From Bradyrhizobium sp. CB3481 (GTDB taxonomy: Bacteria; Pseudomonadota; Alphaproteobacteria; Rhizobiales; Xanthobacteraceae), in contig NZ_CP121647.1 of assembly GCF_029714305.1 (NCBI RefSeq), positions 5,662,501 to 5,726,500 of the forward strand: a DNA stretch of 64,000 bases. The letters run 5' to 3'. The notes beneath the pieces were generated by a model. It saw nothing but the letters and a program-made list of their open reading frames with translations. It was not told the DNA's origin and ran no database searches. A program made the position numbers and the translations under genes. Positions 30,093 to 40,983 of the stretch are shown here, one piece after another. Position 1 is the stretch's first letter, and each line of letters starts with the position of its first letter.

Positions 30093-31205
30093 GTAGACAC
30101 CAAAATCGCGGCGCGTAGCAGCTGGGGGGCGCTGCGCTGCGACCCCACCCGTTCAAAGCCTATCTTTTCAAAGACTTTGCGGGTGGCCTGATCGCCCCCC
30201 GGTCAGCGTCATGAACTCGATCAGTTTCCGTGCATAGAGGAAGGAGGCTTCCCGTGAGATGGCGAGCGCTATCAGGATATAGCCTGACAGGGGCCCCGGC
30301 GTGTGGGCACGAAAGAAGGTATCCAGCGCCCGGCTATCTCCGTTAGAGGTGAATGCAGGAAGGCGCAAAAAAGCAGAAGCCTGAATACCTGCGGCAAGAG
30401 CAGCAGCCATTGCAGCCGCTGCGTTGTACCATCCCTCCTTCCTTAGCGCCCCAGCCATCCCATCGCGCGCTTGATAGCTGATCGGAGGAGCCGGTATTTT
30501 AAGAGCGACGCCGGAATCCCGGTAATCGCGCTCAGAACGGCGAAAACTCCTGCGATCCACTGCCAGATACCAGCCACCTCGCAGGTCATCCGCCCTCCTC
30601 GCTTACGGCTTCTCAATGCCCTTTCGCGCTTGGTGATCGTTTGCCTGAATGTGAATGTTAACCCCGCCATCGCCCGTAAACGCCTCAACTCGATCCTCGC
30701 ATTTGGGATATCGATACCCGGCGACATGCTCTTGCCTGCGTGCTCCGCGTAACGACCTGTCCTGCCGTGTTCGCCCTTTTGAGTATTTAGGCCAATCGAG
30801 CGCGAGCCCGCGCATACTAGCCAATGCACCAAATCAATTCCATTCACTGAGCACGTTGCGACTGTGCACCCATAGATCATCCAGGCTGATAGCCACACAG
30901 AGAACCGACCGACGCGCTATGAAGACGTCCAGTTCGTTCGCTACTTTAGCTCCGCTAGCGATACGGCAAGATGTCGTCGCCGCGACAGAGCTGCGTACTT
31001 TCGAAGCATCAATGTCCCACAGGCGCATGCGCGTGCCGTGAATTTCGAGCGTGTGCACTCGATGACCTTAGCGCGCCCGGTGAGATTATCGGCATTCGCA
31101 GGCCGCGCTCGACGTTTATTCGCTCTATCGCGCTCATCACCTGTTGTTGCTTACCGAGTTGCAGAAGCGCGCTGCCGCCACCGATTGACCTGAAAGTGCT
31201 CCCCG
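30093..31205. other. Degenerate region, possible phage remnant
   Basis: Short minus-strand frames (30168-30560 and 30443-30898) hold a hydrophobic stretch ('GIWQWIAGVFAVLSAITG') that could be a membrane or holin-like protein, split between frames. I cannot name it. The neighbouring tail-protein-like fragment suggests prophage origin. Confidence 0.3.
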
Positions 31206-31490
31206 TTATCCGGCGGGCTCACGGTCGCAAGCATGTTGATACCTGCGTTGGTAGCAGTAAGCGAAGCGTATGGGTTCACCCGGGTGGTTCTCTGACTTTA
31301 TCCACCGCTTTTCGATGCGCGCTCTGGTTGCCCCGATGTCTCTCGCGATTGTATCGAGAGCAAAGCGGCGTGCGGCTGTGGCAGATTGGTCGACGGCTCG
31401 CCTTATCGCGTTGCGCATACCACGCGTAGAAAGCTCGGATGTACACCTTTCGAGCTGGATGTTGTCTAGATTGACGTTAAGTATCGCCAT
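31206..31490 (-). pseudogene. Phage minor tail protein Z-like, N-terminal fragment
   Basis: About 94 residues from 'MAILNVNLDN'. The pattern 'RNAIRRAVDQSATAARRFALDTIARDIGATRARI' resembles the N-terminal part of prophage minor tail protein Z (GPZ) family members. Full proteins are about twice as long, so this is a remnant, with no other tail genes beside it. Confidence 0.4.
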
Positions 31491-31578
31491 TGGCGTTATC
31501 CCCAACAGCATATTGTTAGTTGCGAAAGCTACGCACGGTTGCTAACGGCAGCGGCTCTAACACTGTGGAGCATGGAAA

Positions 31579-31770
31579 TTGAAGCCAGCGAAGAAAAAGA
31601 AGACGACGCCCCAACGCCGTGAATGGACTGCGGCAGACGTACGGAGCTTGAAGAAGCATTCGAAGACTCGCACGCCAGTCGCGAGGGTCTCTAAGGAACT
31701 CAAGCGCACTATCGGTGCGGTGCGCGTCAAAGCCTCTCAACTCGGAATCGGGGTGGGCCATCAGCGGTGA
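31579..31770 (+). CDS. Small basic SANT/Myb-like DNA-binding protein
   Basis: A 63-residue, Lys/Arg-rich protein read from a TTG at 31579. The segment 'RREWTAADVRSLKKHSKTRTPVARVSKELKRTIGAVRVKASQLGI' has the spacing of a single SANT/Myb-type helix-turn-helix. Very similar short proteins are frequent in rhizobia; function is unknown. It stands alone. Confidence 0.6.
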   Translation: MKPAKKKKTTPQRREWTAADVRSLKKHSKTRTPVARVSKELKRTIGAVRVKASQLGIGVGHQR

Positions 31771-31918
31771 TCGCCAACGCGCGGATAGCGCGGCGCGTCG
31801 TTAGCCTTCATGATTTTCGATGCGGTGTTGTCCCGCCGACGTGCGGTCCGCGCAAGCACGAACTCGCCTAACCTGGGTTGTTCTCGCGCGTTGCGCATGG
31901 CATCAAACCGATAACGGC

Positions 31919-33827
31919 GAACACGAGGATGCGATCAAGGCTGCGCACCGTCGACAGCCGGTGTGCGATCACGATGAGCCGATATTTCTGAAAAGATTTC
32001 TCCTTTCTGATCTAGTCGCGGTAGGGACGAGGATTGCTCCTCGCCCCCCGCACAGATCCCGGCGTGCGCTGCTAACGCACCGGGCTCCTCCCTCGGGTCA
32101 GACGCCGTGCGATGAGCGATTTGGTCACGCTCGTTGCCCGACGCGCAGCCATCATTCGGATCGACGCGGCATGTCGGCTCAGTGTCCGAACCGCGGCCGC
32201 CTAACGGCTGTTCCCCTTGGGTGAGTTTGAGGTGCGCCCCCGCATCAGCCGCTCCATCGCCTGCTGGATCAGCGCTTCCGATTCCGAATCGAGGCTCGAA
32301 GTTGCCTCATCCAGGATCAGCACCGGTGCATCTGTTAGGAAAGCGCGCGCCAGGGCCACGCGCTGCCGCTCGCCGCCGGACAGCTTAACGCCACGCTCGC
32401 CAACGAGCGTGGCGTACCCCTTCGGAAGCCGCAGGATGAAGTCGTGCGCATTGGCAAGCCGCGCCGCCTGCTCGATCGCCGCCATGCTGGCGCCGGGCCG
32501 GCCGTAGGCGATGTTCTCGGCGAGCGAGCGGTGAAACAGGATCGGCTCCAGCTGCACGATTGCGATCTGGCTCCGCAGCGATTGCTGTGTCGCCTGCGCA
32601 ATATCCTGGCCGTCGATCACGATCCGGCCATCGGAGATATCGTAGAGCCGCTGCACCAGTTTGACGAACGTGGTCCTGCCCGAGCCGGACCGGCCGACCA
32701 GGCCGACGCGCTCGCCCGCGAGAATGTCGACCGACAGCCCGTCATAGAGCGGCATGCGGTGACCGCCGTAGAGAAACGTCACGTTCTCGGAGGTGATGCG
32801 ACCGCCCTCGATATTGATCGGCTTCGCGTCAGGCACGTCAACGATGCCGAGCGGCTCGCCATGAATGGTGACCAGTTCCTGCATCTCGTTCACTGTACGC
32901 TGCAGGTTGTTGATGTGCATGCCGAGGTCACGCAAATAGGCGTGGATGACGTAGTAGCTCGTCAGCACATACGTAACGTCGCCCGGCGAGGCGCGCCCGG
33001 CAATCCACAACAGGATCGCGCAGCCGATCACCGATCCACGGAAGGGCAGGAGCATCACGAGCTGCGCCATGCTGGTTGCGTTGTAGCGCAGCCACGTGCG
33101 CCGCACCCGCGTCCCCAGCGGTTCACGACACCGAGCGTCCTCGCGCGCTGCGGCGCCGAACGATTTTACCACCGCGTTGCAGGTGAGCGCGTTAGCCAGC
33201 GTGCCGCCAACCTTGGTGTCCCAGGCGTTGGAGCCTTGTGCGGCGGGCGCGACATAGCGGATCGAGAGTCCGATGATTAGCGCGACATAGACCATCGCGC
33301 CGACTGCGATCACGCCACCCAACGCGGGCCAATTTAGTCCGAGCAGGATCATCGAGCCGACCAGCACCGCCAGCGACGGCAACAGGGCCATCAGGATGGT
33401 ATCATTGAGCAGGTCGAGCGCCCACATGCCACGCGTGATCTTGCGCACGGTCGAACCGGCGAAGGAGTTGGCGTGCCAATCGGTTGAGAAGCGCTGCACG
33501 CGCACGAACGCCTCGCGTGCGACATCCGACATCATCTTGAGATTGAACGGCACGACGGCCTGCAGACCTACAAGACGCAGGATGATTGATCAGGCCGAGC
33601 GCGATGGTGCCGACGAAGGCAACCAGCGCCGCATGGTCGGAAGGGCCTGACGTCAGCGCGCCGACCAGATCGCCCGGGTACACCGGCATGAACAAGTCGG
33701 CCAGAGTTGCGTCGAGAAAACCGACGATCACGATGGCCGCGCGGAAGGGCTGCTGCAACCAGTGGCGGAAGAAGAATGGGATCACCACGCGGATCGCGGT
33801 GGGACGTTTGTCATCTAGAGCAGTCAT
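31919..33827 (-). pseudogene. ABC exporter (TMD-NBD fusion), frameshifted and interrupted by an intron remnant
   Basis: The N-terminus (33827, 'MTALDDKRPTAIRVV') with the first membrane segments is out of frame with the main body; the break lies near 33590. The body has more membrane segments and a nucleotide-binding domain with Walker A 'GRSGSGRTT', Q-loop 'QLEPILFHRS', signature 'LSGGERQR' and Walker B 'LILDEATSSLD'. It is cut after 'LMRGRTS' at about 32236. The missing H-loop segment 'LIVIAHRLSTVRSLDRILVF' reappears at 31919-31979, after the intron remnant. No substrate can be inferred. Confidence 0.85.
32015..32236 (-). mobile_element. Group II intron 3' end (domains V-VI) inside the ABC exporter gene
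   Basis: On the minus strand, 32087-32055 folds as a 33-nt domain V: it starts GAGCCCGGTGCG, has a UUAG loop region and returns CGCACGCCGGGATC, matching the usual GAGCC...GGTTC hairpin with its two-base bulge. It is followed by a domain VI hairpin (GGGCGAGGAGC / TCCTCGTCCCTACC, with a likely branch A) and a 3' end near 32015 (CCGCGAC). The piece upstream to about 32236 lacks a maturase gene, so the intron is internally or 5' truncated. Confidence 0.7.
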
Positions 33828-34078
33828 CGCGCAATCCGGTCGCGCTCACAGCGCAAGCCGACTCCATCTGCGTTGACGCGCGGCGTCGCAAAGGCGCGAC
33901 GGAGCGCCGGTATTCGACCAGTGCCCTTCGCCCGACGAAGCGCTCGATGCCAGGAGTCCAAGTCGCCTAGGCTTGATCGATAGCTTCCTGCCGAAGCCTG
34001 GCATTCTCAAGCAAGGTGAGCAGCTCACCCCTTCTATCACCGGGCTCATTCCGCTGCTCGTGCGATGGCGTTGAGCTA

Positions 34079-34820
34079 TCAACTTGGCCGACGGTTCTCG
34101 CTGTCTGCGGTCTTGAGCGGCCTGGCGACATTTCTCAGGATCTTGTCGCGGCACTTGGCGAGCATCTCCTTCGTGTACGCATCGCCAAAGCGATCCAGAA
34201 TGAATGTGCCGCCATAGCCCCACTCATCGGCAACGCCGCTGGTGAGGCCGTCTAGGATTGCGCCGATCTCGGAGAGGCGATCGGAATAGCGGGCGCGGAT
34301 AACGTTGACCGCGTTTGTCGAGTGAGCTGCCTCGTCGGCGATCAGCTCCCCCAGGCAACGATGGAATCTGTTGTCCCCAAGTCCACGATAAAAATCCTTG
34401 TCCGCAGCATAGGCGTGGCAAGTACATGTTTCGTCAAACGCCAGCACAACGATCAGAGAAAATTCGTCTCGTAGGCACTCATTGACCGCGCTAAAATCAT
34501 GTAGCCGACCGTCCAACCTCTCCCAAAGATCCTTTTCGGATCCATCAGCTACGAGCTCCATGATTTGGATCAAACCATTTGGTGTGACGCTCCTCGTCCG
34601 CGGCGCAAGCATTAAAGAGCGCCGCACTTTCCTCGGTGGCGATCAAGTTACGGATGGACGACTCCTTTTCCAATTGCCTTGCGTCATATTCGGTATACAA
34701 ATCTATCCACAATTTATTCCAACGTGCGCGCAGAGTTGATGGCTCAGCGGCGAACATAGCCGGCGTCAGACGATCGAACAATTCAGTGGGGCTCCATTTG
34801 CGTCGAATTAGCGTGATCAT
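34079..34820 (-). pseudogene. Ferritin-like di-iron protein, frameshifted
   Basis: Two frames combine to about 245 residues. The first (34820 to about 34575) ends '...ACAADEERHTKWF'; the second continues 'NGLIQIMELVAD' and contains 'FDETCTCHAYAADK' and 'LGELIADEAAHSTNA'. The repeated Glu...(D/E)xxxH patterns are those of ferritin-like four-helix di-iron carboxylate proteins (rubrerythrin or amine-oxygenase type). A one-base shift near 34570 separates the frames. Function is unknown. Confidence 0.55.
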
Positions 34821-35178
34821 CCCGCTCCCCTAGACAAGCCCACAGAAAGGCCGGATATTGGTATTGATCGCGGTCAACACGCTCACAACTAGTCTCGGCG
34901 TCTCCGAGTTGGCTGTGCCAGCCGAACAACTGCTAGAGCGATGATCAATGAGGCCGGGCCACGGCACATACTGAATCGCCACTCGCAAAGATGTCGGCAA
35001 TCCGCGCTTGGTTGCTCCGCCTTCGGCGCTGTTCGGAAGCCATGACATTTCAAGGCGCGTCACCCCGGCTCTGTGATAGAATTACGCACTGTGTCCATTC
35101 TAAGCCTAACGGTGAAAAACCAAACGCAGACTCGCAAACATTCCGTGGAGAAAAGTGAGTGAACAACGACGATTACGA
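34821..35178. other. Nothing recognised
   Basis: About 360 bp between two pseudogenes; no protein, RNA or clear regulatory motif seen. Confidence 0.4.
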
Positions 35179-36712
35179 TTAAAGCTGAGCCGGAATTGTG
35201 GCCCGCTTATGAGGACACGCCTCTAGCCGTTCGGGAGTTAGAAGAATATCGACGTAGACACCAACAATTTCAGAGCATGTGGCCAATGCAGCGTCCACTG
35301 CAAAGTTGCTCCACGCTGTGTTGGTGGCAACAATAGCAATCTGATCACCGGGCCGGCTGTCAAATAGTCCCTTCGCATAAAGACGAAGCTCAAAATACTG
35401 ACTGACTTTATTCAGGTCAGGGGGAGCGTACATCGCAGAGAATCCACGATAGATACCACAAGATGCCGAGCCCTCGACATCAGATTGCCAGAGCTGCCTG
35501 TCCGCAGCGACGTAGAAGACACTGTTCGCGTTGGCTCTCGGTTGGTTCGGATACTGCAGGTTCGTGTAGCTGCTGTTGTTGAAACCGGCGCCTGCCCGCA
35601 ACCAGGTCTCGGGCACACCCGGAGCAGCTTTGTTCTGATAGCCAGTTTCATCAAGCAGAAGAATGCCCGCGTTGGACGTGCTCCAGTTTAAAACCGGTCG
35701 GATTTTCAGTTATTTGCGCAGATTGACCGTCCGGACTGAGTGAGCGCTGGATTGAAACTTTGTTATAGAAGCGATCATCAAAATCGTACTTCAGGTTGAG
35801 AGCTGGCGTTGGCGCCGGATTGTTGCTCATACCCGCTTGGTATAGGATGTTCGACGAGGGCCCAAAACGTTTGCTCCCGCGTTCCCTCCGACCACTGTAC
35901 CTGCAAACTCATTTTGATTTCTGAGATAACCCATTTTGAGTTCGAGTTTTTTGCCGAAAAACGTCTGATAGTAGGCAATTGTATTGATTCCCACTCTATC
36001 GGGTCCTCCGGCCTTCCACGTCCAGTATTGCTGCTCGGCTCCCAAGATGATCTGACCATCGGGAATTCCAAAGCGGCTGAGGTGCTGAGGTCGTAGGTCA
36101 CAACCATGAAATTTGTGGTATTAAATGTCGTATCCTGGCCAATATATAGCTGATTGGCGATGGTGCTTCTGGCTGCACTCGGCAGTTGATTGTGTACGAA
36201 GGTATTTTGTGTCCAGCCAATATAACCAATCCCGACGTCTGCCAGCGCAGATCTAATGATCTATCGTGTCGGCAGAACCAGGTATATTGAGCCACATGCC
36301 TTTTCGCGAAGGTTCTCGAATTTCGCAAATGGGTCGGTCCTCTTTTGAGTTCTGTTCTTAGCAACTTCATCACTTCATCCGCAGTGTCGTATGCTGCAGC
36401 AGGTGAATCGGTAGTTTGCGTTAGCGCCGAGCTACCGACGTGATGCGCGGCTCGTCTGACCAGGCGGCGTCGAAGTTTCGTGGCCTGATCGGTCTTCTTT
36501 TGAATTCTTCGTTCAGCGATCTCATCTGGAGTTTCGCTTTTTGCAGTAGGCACGTTGGCAGCTTGTGACAGCGCCGAACCGCCCACGAGACTCGCTGCTA
36601 GGGACAGTATGATAGCAAGCACTCTTTGCTTCGGAGCTGGTTGAAAACTGAACACTGGTGCAGCAGCCGAGGATATCCGAATCGATATCGCCGCGACAAC
36701 CCGACCACGCAT
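35179..36712 (-). pseudogene. OprB-type carbohydrate porin, multiply frameshifted
   Basis: The N-terminus (from about 36712) has a signal-peptide-like segment 'RVLAIILSLAASLVGGSALSQA'. Downstream frames carry porin segments such as 'YIGQDTTFN', 'GAEQQYWTW', 'YQTFFGKKLELKMGYL', 'LNLKYDFDDRFYNKVSIQRS' and the C-terminal 'FELRLYAKGLFDSRPGDQIAIV', which I associate with OprB-family sugar porins. At least three frame changes occur, so it cannot make an outer-membrane channel. Confidence 0.7.
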
Positions 36713-36729
36713 AGCGAGCCCCGCTTCCC

Positions 36730-37214
36730 TATTGCTAAGTTTGAGGATTGCGGTCCGGCCTGATTGGCACGGACTGACGCACAAGCTTTGGCGACTGAAG
36801 CGGCCCGCGTGAGACTTACAGCCACCAGCTCCGTCTGTCCGAGCGACACCCGCTCAGGCGATTCCGAGCCTCGTCTCCGGCGCGATTACCGGACGCCATG
36901 GCATAGCCGGTAGCGTATAGGTCGAGCGCCCTATAGGAGCCATGCTATATCGGCAGTTCCAACGCAGTTCTGCTGCCCCGCGTCGACGTCGATAGCGGCG
37001 GCCGGCCTTATTCGGCGCGTTCGCTCGGCGAGACACTGGCGACGGGCGGGCGGAGCTTCGCTGTCCTTGCCACCAATACACCAGTAACGACCCGCCAATT
37101 CCACAATAGGGCTTAGGATTTCGCTCATAGAGGGCGCCCTCGTCGAAGAAGATATCTCCTTCGAGAAGATAGCAGTCGCCGGAAAGCAAGGCGTCGCGTG
37201 TCCGCCACGACGCG
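36730..37214. other. Degenerate region between porin and PEP-mutase-like remnants
   Basis: Minus-strand frames at 36854-37240 and 36931-37128 may be the decayed 3' part of the PEP-mutase-like gene or another gene; I cannot match them to a family. Confidence 0.3.
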
Positions 37215-37455
37215 TTGGCTCCCCGAAGCTTCGTCGGCATCGACGCTAACCGAGAGGCGAGGCAATTTACAGGACCGATGACCAGAGACTTTTGAAGCCT
37301 GCACGCTCGGCGATCGCGCCAGAAGGTCCATTATGGGCTTCCATGAGATTGGAGAGATCGCTGTTGGAGTAGACGTAAGCGCTTAGCCGGAACCCTTGCT
37401 TCGGGATCGGTATCGTTGTGCGAAAGAAGCCTCCGGGCTTGGACGGAGGTTTGGG

Positions 37456-37878
37456 ATGGGATTGGACAGCAAAAAGGACGTCCATTTGGACGGCTCAACG
37501 ACGGGGTCGGTGAGCCGGCTGGAGGTTCTTGAAGGACCATCGGGGCGCCGCGTACGTTCGGAAGCTGAGAGAGCTCGGATCGTCGCCGAGAGTTTGTTAC
37601 CCGGTGCCCAGGTGTCCGAGGTGGCGCGCAAGCACGGAGCGACGCGCTGGCAGATCTACGATTGGCGACGGCGGTTTCGACAGCGAGGCATGTTGCCGCC
37701 GTGCGAGGCATCGGAGCCGACATTCGCGCCGCTGGTCGTGGAAGGTGCGTTGGAGGAGCGTCAGGTTCCGGCGATCAAGCTTGAGATCGCGATCGGCGAT
37801 GTCGTGCTGCGGACGGATATGGCCATTGATGCCGAGCAGTTGTCCCGAGTGATCCGCGCGGTGCGAGCGTCACGATGA
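37456..37878 (+). CDS. tnpA: IS66 accessory protein TnpA
   Basis: About 140 residues from the ATG at 37456, with a helix-turn-helix region 'ERARIVAESLLPGAQVSEVARKHGATRWQIYDWRRRF' typical of IS66 TnpA. It overlaps tnpB by 4 bp. A longer frame starts at 37396. Confidence 0.88.
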   Translation: MGLDSKKDVHLDGSTTGSVSRLEVLEGPSGRRVRSEAERARIVAESLLPGAQVSEVARKHGATRWQIYDWRRRFRQRGMLPPCEASEPTFAPLVVEGALEERQVPAIKLEIAIGDVVLRTDMAIDAEQLSRVIRAVRASR

Positions 37879-38228
37879 TCGCGGCTGGTGCGGATCTGAA
37901 GATTTACGTTGCAACGCGGCCGATCGATTTCCGCTGTGGCCATGATGGGCTTGCGACGAAGGTGCAGGAGATGCTTCGTCTCGACCCGTTCAGCGGCGCG
38001 GCCTTCGTGTTCCGATCGAAACGAGCTGACCGGATCAAGATTTTGGTCTGGGATCGAACGGGCCTGGTGTTGGTGCACAAACGTCTCGAAGGTTGCAAGT
38101 TCGTTTGGCCAACGATCGCAGACGGCGTGATGCGGATGTCGCCGGCGATGTTCGCGGCCTTGTTCGAGGGGCTGGATTGGAGGTTGGTCCGTCCGGAAGA
38201 AGCACGCCGCCCGCAGGCGGCGGGATAA
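37875..38228 (+). CDS. tnpB: IS66 accessory protein TnpB
   Basis: A 117-residue protein with 'IYVATRPIDFRCGHDGLA' and 'AAFVFRSKRADRIKILVWD', the IS66 Orf2/TnpB signature. It lies between tnpA and tnpC in the usual order. Confidence 0.9.
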   Translation: MIAAGADLKIYVATRPIDFRCGHDGLATKVQEMLRLDPFSGAAFVFRSKRADRIKILVWDRTGLVLVHKRLEGCKFVWPTIADGVMRMSPAMFAALFEGLDWRLVRPEEARRPQAAG

Positions 38229-38297
38229 CTGCGGCAGAATGACTCGGAAGCTATTTTGAACGTGGCACGCGCGGCGGCGATATGCTCGAAATAGCGC

Positions 38298-39898
38298 ATG
38301 AGCATCGCAGCGCTGCGCGACGAAAACGAACGCCTGAAGGCGCTTTTGGCGCAAACGCAGGCGGCCTTGAGCGAGCATCAGGGCGCGCTGGCGGCGTCGG
38401 AGGAAGCCCGACGTCGGCTGGAGGTCATTCTCGGCGAATTGCGACGCGACAGGTTCGGCGCGAAATCCGAGAAGCTGCGACCAGATCAATATCACTTGCC
38501 GCTCGAAGACGTGGAGATCGCGCAAGGCATCCTGGATGCCGCACAGGAGAAAGCCGAGAAGGTCATCCAGGGCCGATCGCGAAACGCGACGGATCAAAGC
38601 TCTCATCGCAATCGCGGCTGCTTGCCTGCCCATTTGCCGCGGGTGGAGCGGATCATCGAGCCTGCGAGCACGCTCTGCCCGTGCGGTTGCGGCGCCATGA
38701 CGAAGATCGGCGAGGACGTCAGCAAACGGCTCGACGTGATCCCGGCGCAATGGCGCGTGCTGGTCACACGCCGCCCGAAATACATCTGCCGCCGCTGCTC
38801 GGGCCCTGTCGTGCAGGCGCACGCACCGGAGCATGTCGTGCCGGGTGGACTACCGACCGAAGCGGCGATTGCGCACGTGATCGTCTCCAAGTTTGGCGAC
38901 CATACGCCGTTTTACCGTCAGGCCGAGATCTATGCGCGCCAGGGGATCCGGCTTGATCGGGCGACCCTGGGCAATTGGTCCGGCCGCGCCTGCTTCCATC
39001 TCCAACCCGTTGCCGACCACATGCGCCGCCATCTGGCAGCGGCGGATCGTCTGTTCATGGACGAAACCACGGCGCCGGTGCTCGATCCCGGGCGTGGTCA
39101 AACGAAGAAGGGCTACTTCTGGGCGATCGTCTCCGACGACCGCGGTCACAGCGGCCCAAGTCCGCCGATCGTGCTGTTCCGATATGCCCCCGGTCGCAGC
39201 GGCGCCTTCGCTGAGCAGTTCCTGGACGGCTTTGACGGACGCTTCCTGCAATGCGATGCCTATGACGGTTATGACCGGCTCAGCGAAGTCGCTCGACCGC
39301 AAGGGCCGTGGACGCTCGTGCATTGCTGGAGCCATTTGCGCCGGCGCTTCGTCAAATTGGCCCGCAACAGCAAATCGCCGATCGCCGAGGCCGCCGTTCG
39401 GCACATCGCACAGCTTTACGCCATCGAAGCCATGGTACGCGTTCATCGCCGGACATCAGGCTGGCCGCGCGTAAGGAGCACTCGCTGCCCATCGTCGAGG
39501 CGTTGAAGCCGTGGTTCGAGAAGCAGCTGTCGATGATCTCCAGCGGCTCGACGCTCGCCGAGGACATCCGTTACGCGCTCAATCATTGGCAAGGGCTGAC
39601 CCGCTTCCTCGAAGACGGCCGCCTCGAGCTCGACACCAACCCGGTCGAGAACGCCATCCGGCCAGTTTGCCTGACCAGGAAAAATGCGCTCTTCGCCGGT
39701 CATGAAATCGGGGCAGAAAACTGGGCCTTGCTCGCGTCGATCGTCGCCACCTGCAAGCTCAACGACGTCAACCCGGCTGCCTACATCGCCGAAACACTCG
39801 AGGCGATCATCGACGGCCATCCTCATAGCAGGATCGAAGACCTCATGCCGTGGCGATTCCGCAAATCGTCAAGCAGCCCCAATAATGGTCCCGGCTAA
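38298..39898 (+). pseudogene. tnpC: IS66 transposase TnpC, frameshifted
   Basis: The main frame has the N-terminal coiled-coil region, zinc-binding 'STLCPCGCGAM' and 'KYICRRCSGP', and DDE segment 'DRLFMDETTAPVLDPG'. Near 39435, one base shift moves the rest ('RLAARKEHSLPIVEALKPW', 'NPVENAIRPVCLTRKNALFAGHE') to another frame, where it runs to the end. Without correction the transposase loses its C-terminal catalytic Glu region. Confidence 0.85.
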
Positions 39899-39982
39899 GC
39901 GCTTACGAGTAGACTTGAAGCTGCAGGCGACGAGTCAGCACATCCATGAGGTCCGTTGGATCTATATTGCGTCCCGACTTCC

Positions 39983-40075
39983 TTCGTGTGACCCGCGCGG
40001 CGTTCATTGACCCACGATTGCCATGTATCCGTTATCTCCATCAATTACGAAGGTTGGTAGTTGACTGTGGCGCAA
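39983..40075 (-). repeat. Duplicated gene-leader sequence, copy 1
   Basis: About 90 bp very similar to 49588-49677, in the same orientation relative to a minus-strand gene. Core on the minus strand: GTCAACTACCAACC, then AATTGATGGAGAT, then ATGGCAATC. Both copies contain a short frame starting 'ME(I/M)TD(T/P)WQS'. It precedes the PEP-mutase-like gene. Confidence 0.65.
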
Positions 40076-40079
40076 GCCG

Positions 40080-40980
40080 TTGCGATGCAGGGATCGCGGT
40101 TGCTACGTGCGCACAGGGCAAGTACGTCCCAGCATCTAGACGAGCTCTCGCCGGCCCGCCCGGTGCAAACCGGGCGAGAATGTCAGTCGCTGGTGAGCGT
40201 TGCAGCCGCTCAGCTTGGTTAACGTTCCCACCTCTTGCCGAAATCCAGTCGGACCGCGACCTTGCTGATCTCTATCAGCGAATGTCGCCGCTTTTCCAAA
40301 CGGCGCTGTCGCATCTCCGACGTATGTCGCAATTCGTCAATGCGCTCAACACGCTGGAAGCCGGCTGCAATTCTCTCAAGCCCTTGGCTCAACGCCGGGA
40401 TTTTGTGAACGCCAGGAGTGGTACGGCAATTGCTGTTCTCATCTCAATTACCCGCAACTTCAGGAGTAGCGCATGTATAATGTCCTCTGCGCCAAGCAGG
40501 TTCGCGACTCCGTGCAAATCCGCCTGCAGCCCATCAGCAATAGCCTCAAGCCTCAGAACTCCGATGATCATCACTCCATTCGATTGGGAGCTCACCCTAG
40601 GGCGCTGAAGCTGGGAGACGTTCGTTGGCAAGATCACCGTGCTCCCCATACGGTCTCCAGACGCCGGGGACTTCTTACGCTGGGCGCAGACCTTCCGAGC
40701 CGATCGCGCTGTGCTGCTCGACGATCTCTCTTTGCCGTCGGCTCGCTGGCGACCAGCAATGCGCTGGCGAGCGCGATGCGCAAGAATCAGCAGAGAACGT
40801 TGTCGGTCTGATCCCATCTTCGCTGACAACCTGACCATCGATCGCAAGCTGAGGGGGCCCTCGGACCTTGAGCAGTGCGTGGAGACAGTCGATCGCTCTT
40901 CGTGTTGCTTATGTCTATCGGAGAGCCTCGTGCATGCTCTCGTCTCATCTACGCGCACTTAAAGTGAAGGCTATGACACC
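40080..40980. other. Nothing recognised
   Basis: About 900 bp upstream of the oligopeptidase gene. A minus-strand frame (40389-40958) and a plus-strand frame (39946-40608) exist but neither has recognisable motifs; both are likely decayed sequence. Confidence 0.35.
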
Positions 40981-40983
40981 GCC

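Larger units (their letters stand above)
37367..39914 (+). mobile_element. IS66-family element with inverted repeats and 8-bp target duplication
   Basis: The element spans 37375-39906. Terminal repeats GTAAGCGCTTAGCCGG(A/G)ACC match at 19 of 20 bases. Direct repeats GAGTAGAC lie immediately outside (37367-37374 and 39907-39914), the 8-bp duplication typical of IS66. It carries tnpA, tnpB and a frameshifted tnpC. Insertion split a PEP-mutase-like gene. Confidence 0.92.
37215..40007 (-). pseudogene. Phosphoenolpyruvate mutase-like gene split by IS66
   Basis: Taking out the IS66 element and one copy of the 8-bp duplication joins the start (40007, 'MNAARVTRRKSG...MDVLTRRLQL') to 'YSNSDLSNLMEAHNGPSG' and 'AIAERAGFKSLWSS'. 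'MEAHNG.SA.IAE.AGFK..W.S' is the N-terminal signature of the PEP mutase/isocitrate-lyase superfamily, which makes the C-P bond of phosphonates. After about residue 60 the frame is broken further ('VSVDADEASGSQ' in another frame resembles the next motif). So the gene was decayed or has decayed since insertion. A non-phosphonate member of the superfamily is possible. Confidence 0.6.

Noticed and set aside
40389..40958. 189-residue minus-strand gene
   Set aside because: Composition (Arg/Ser-rich, low hydrophobic periodicity) looks like random GC-rich frame; overlapping plus-strand frames are equally open.
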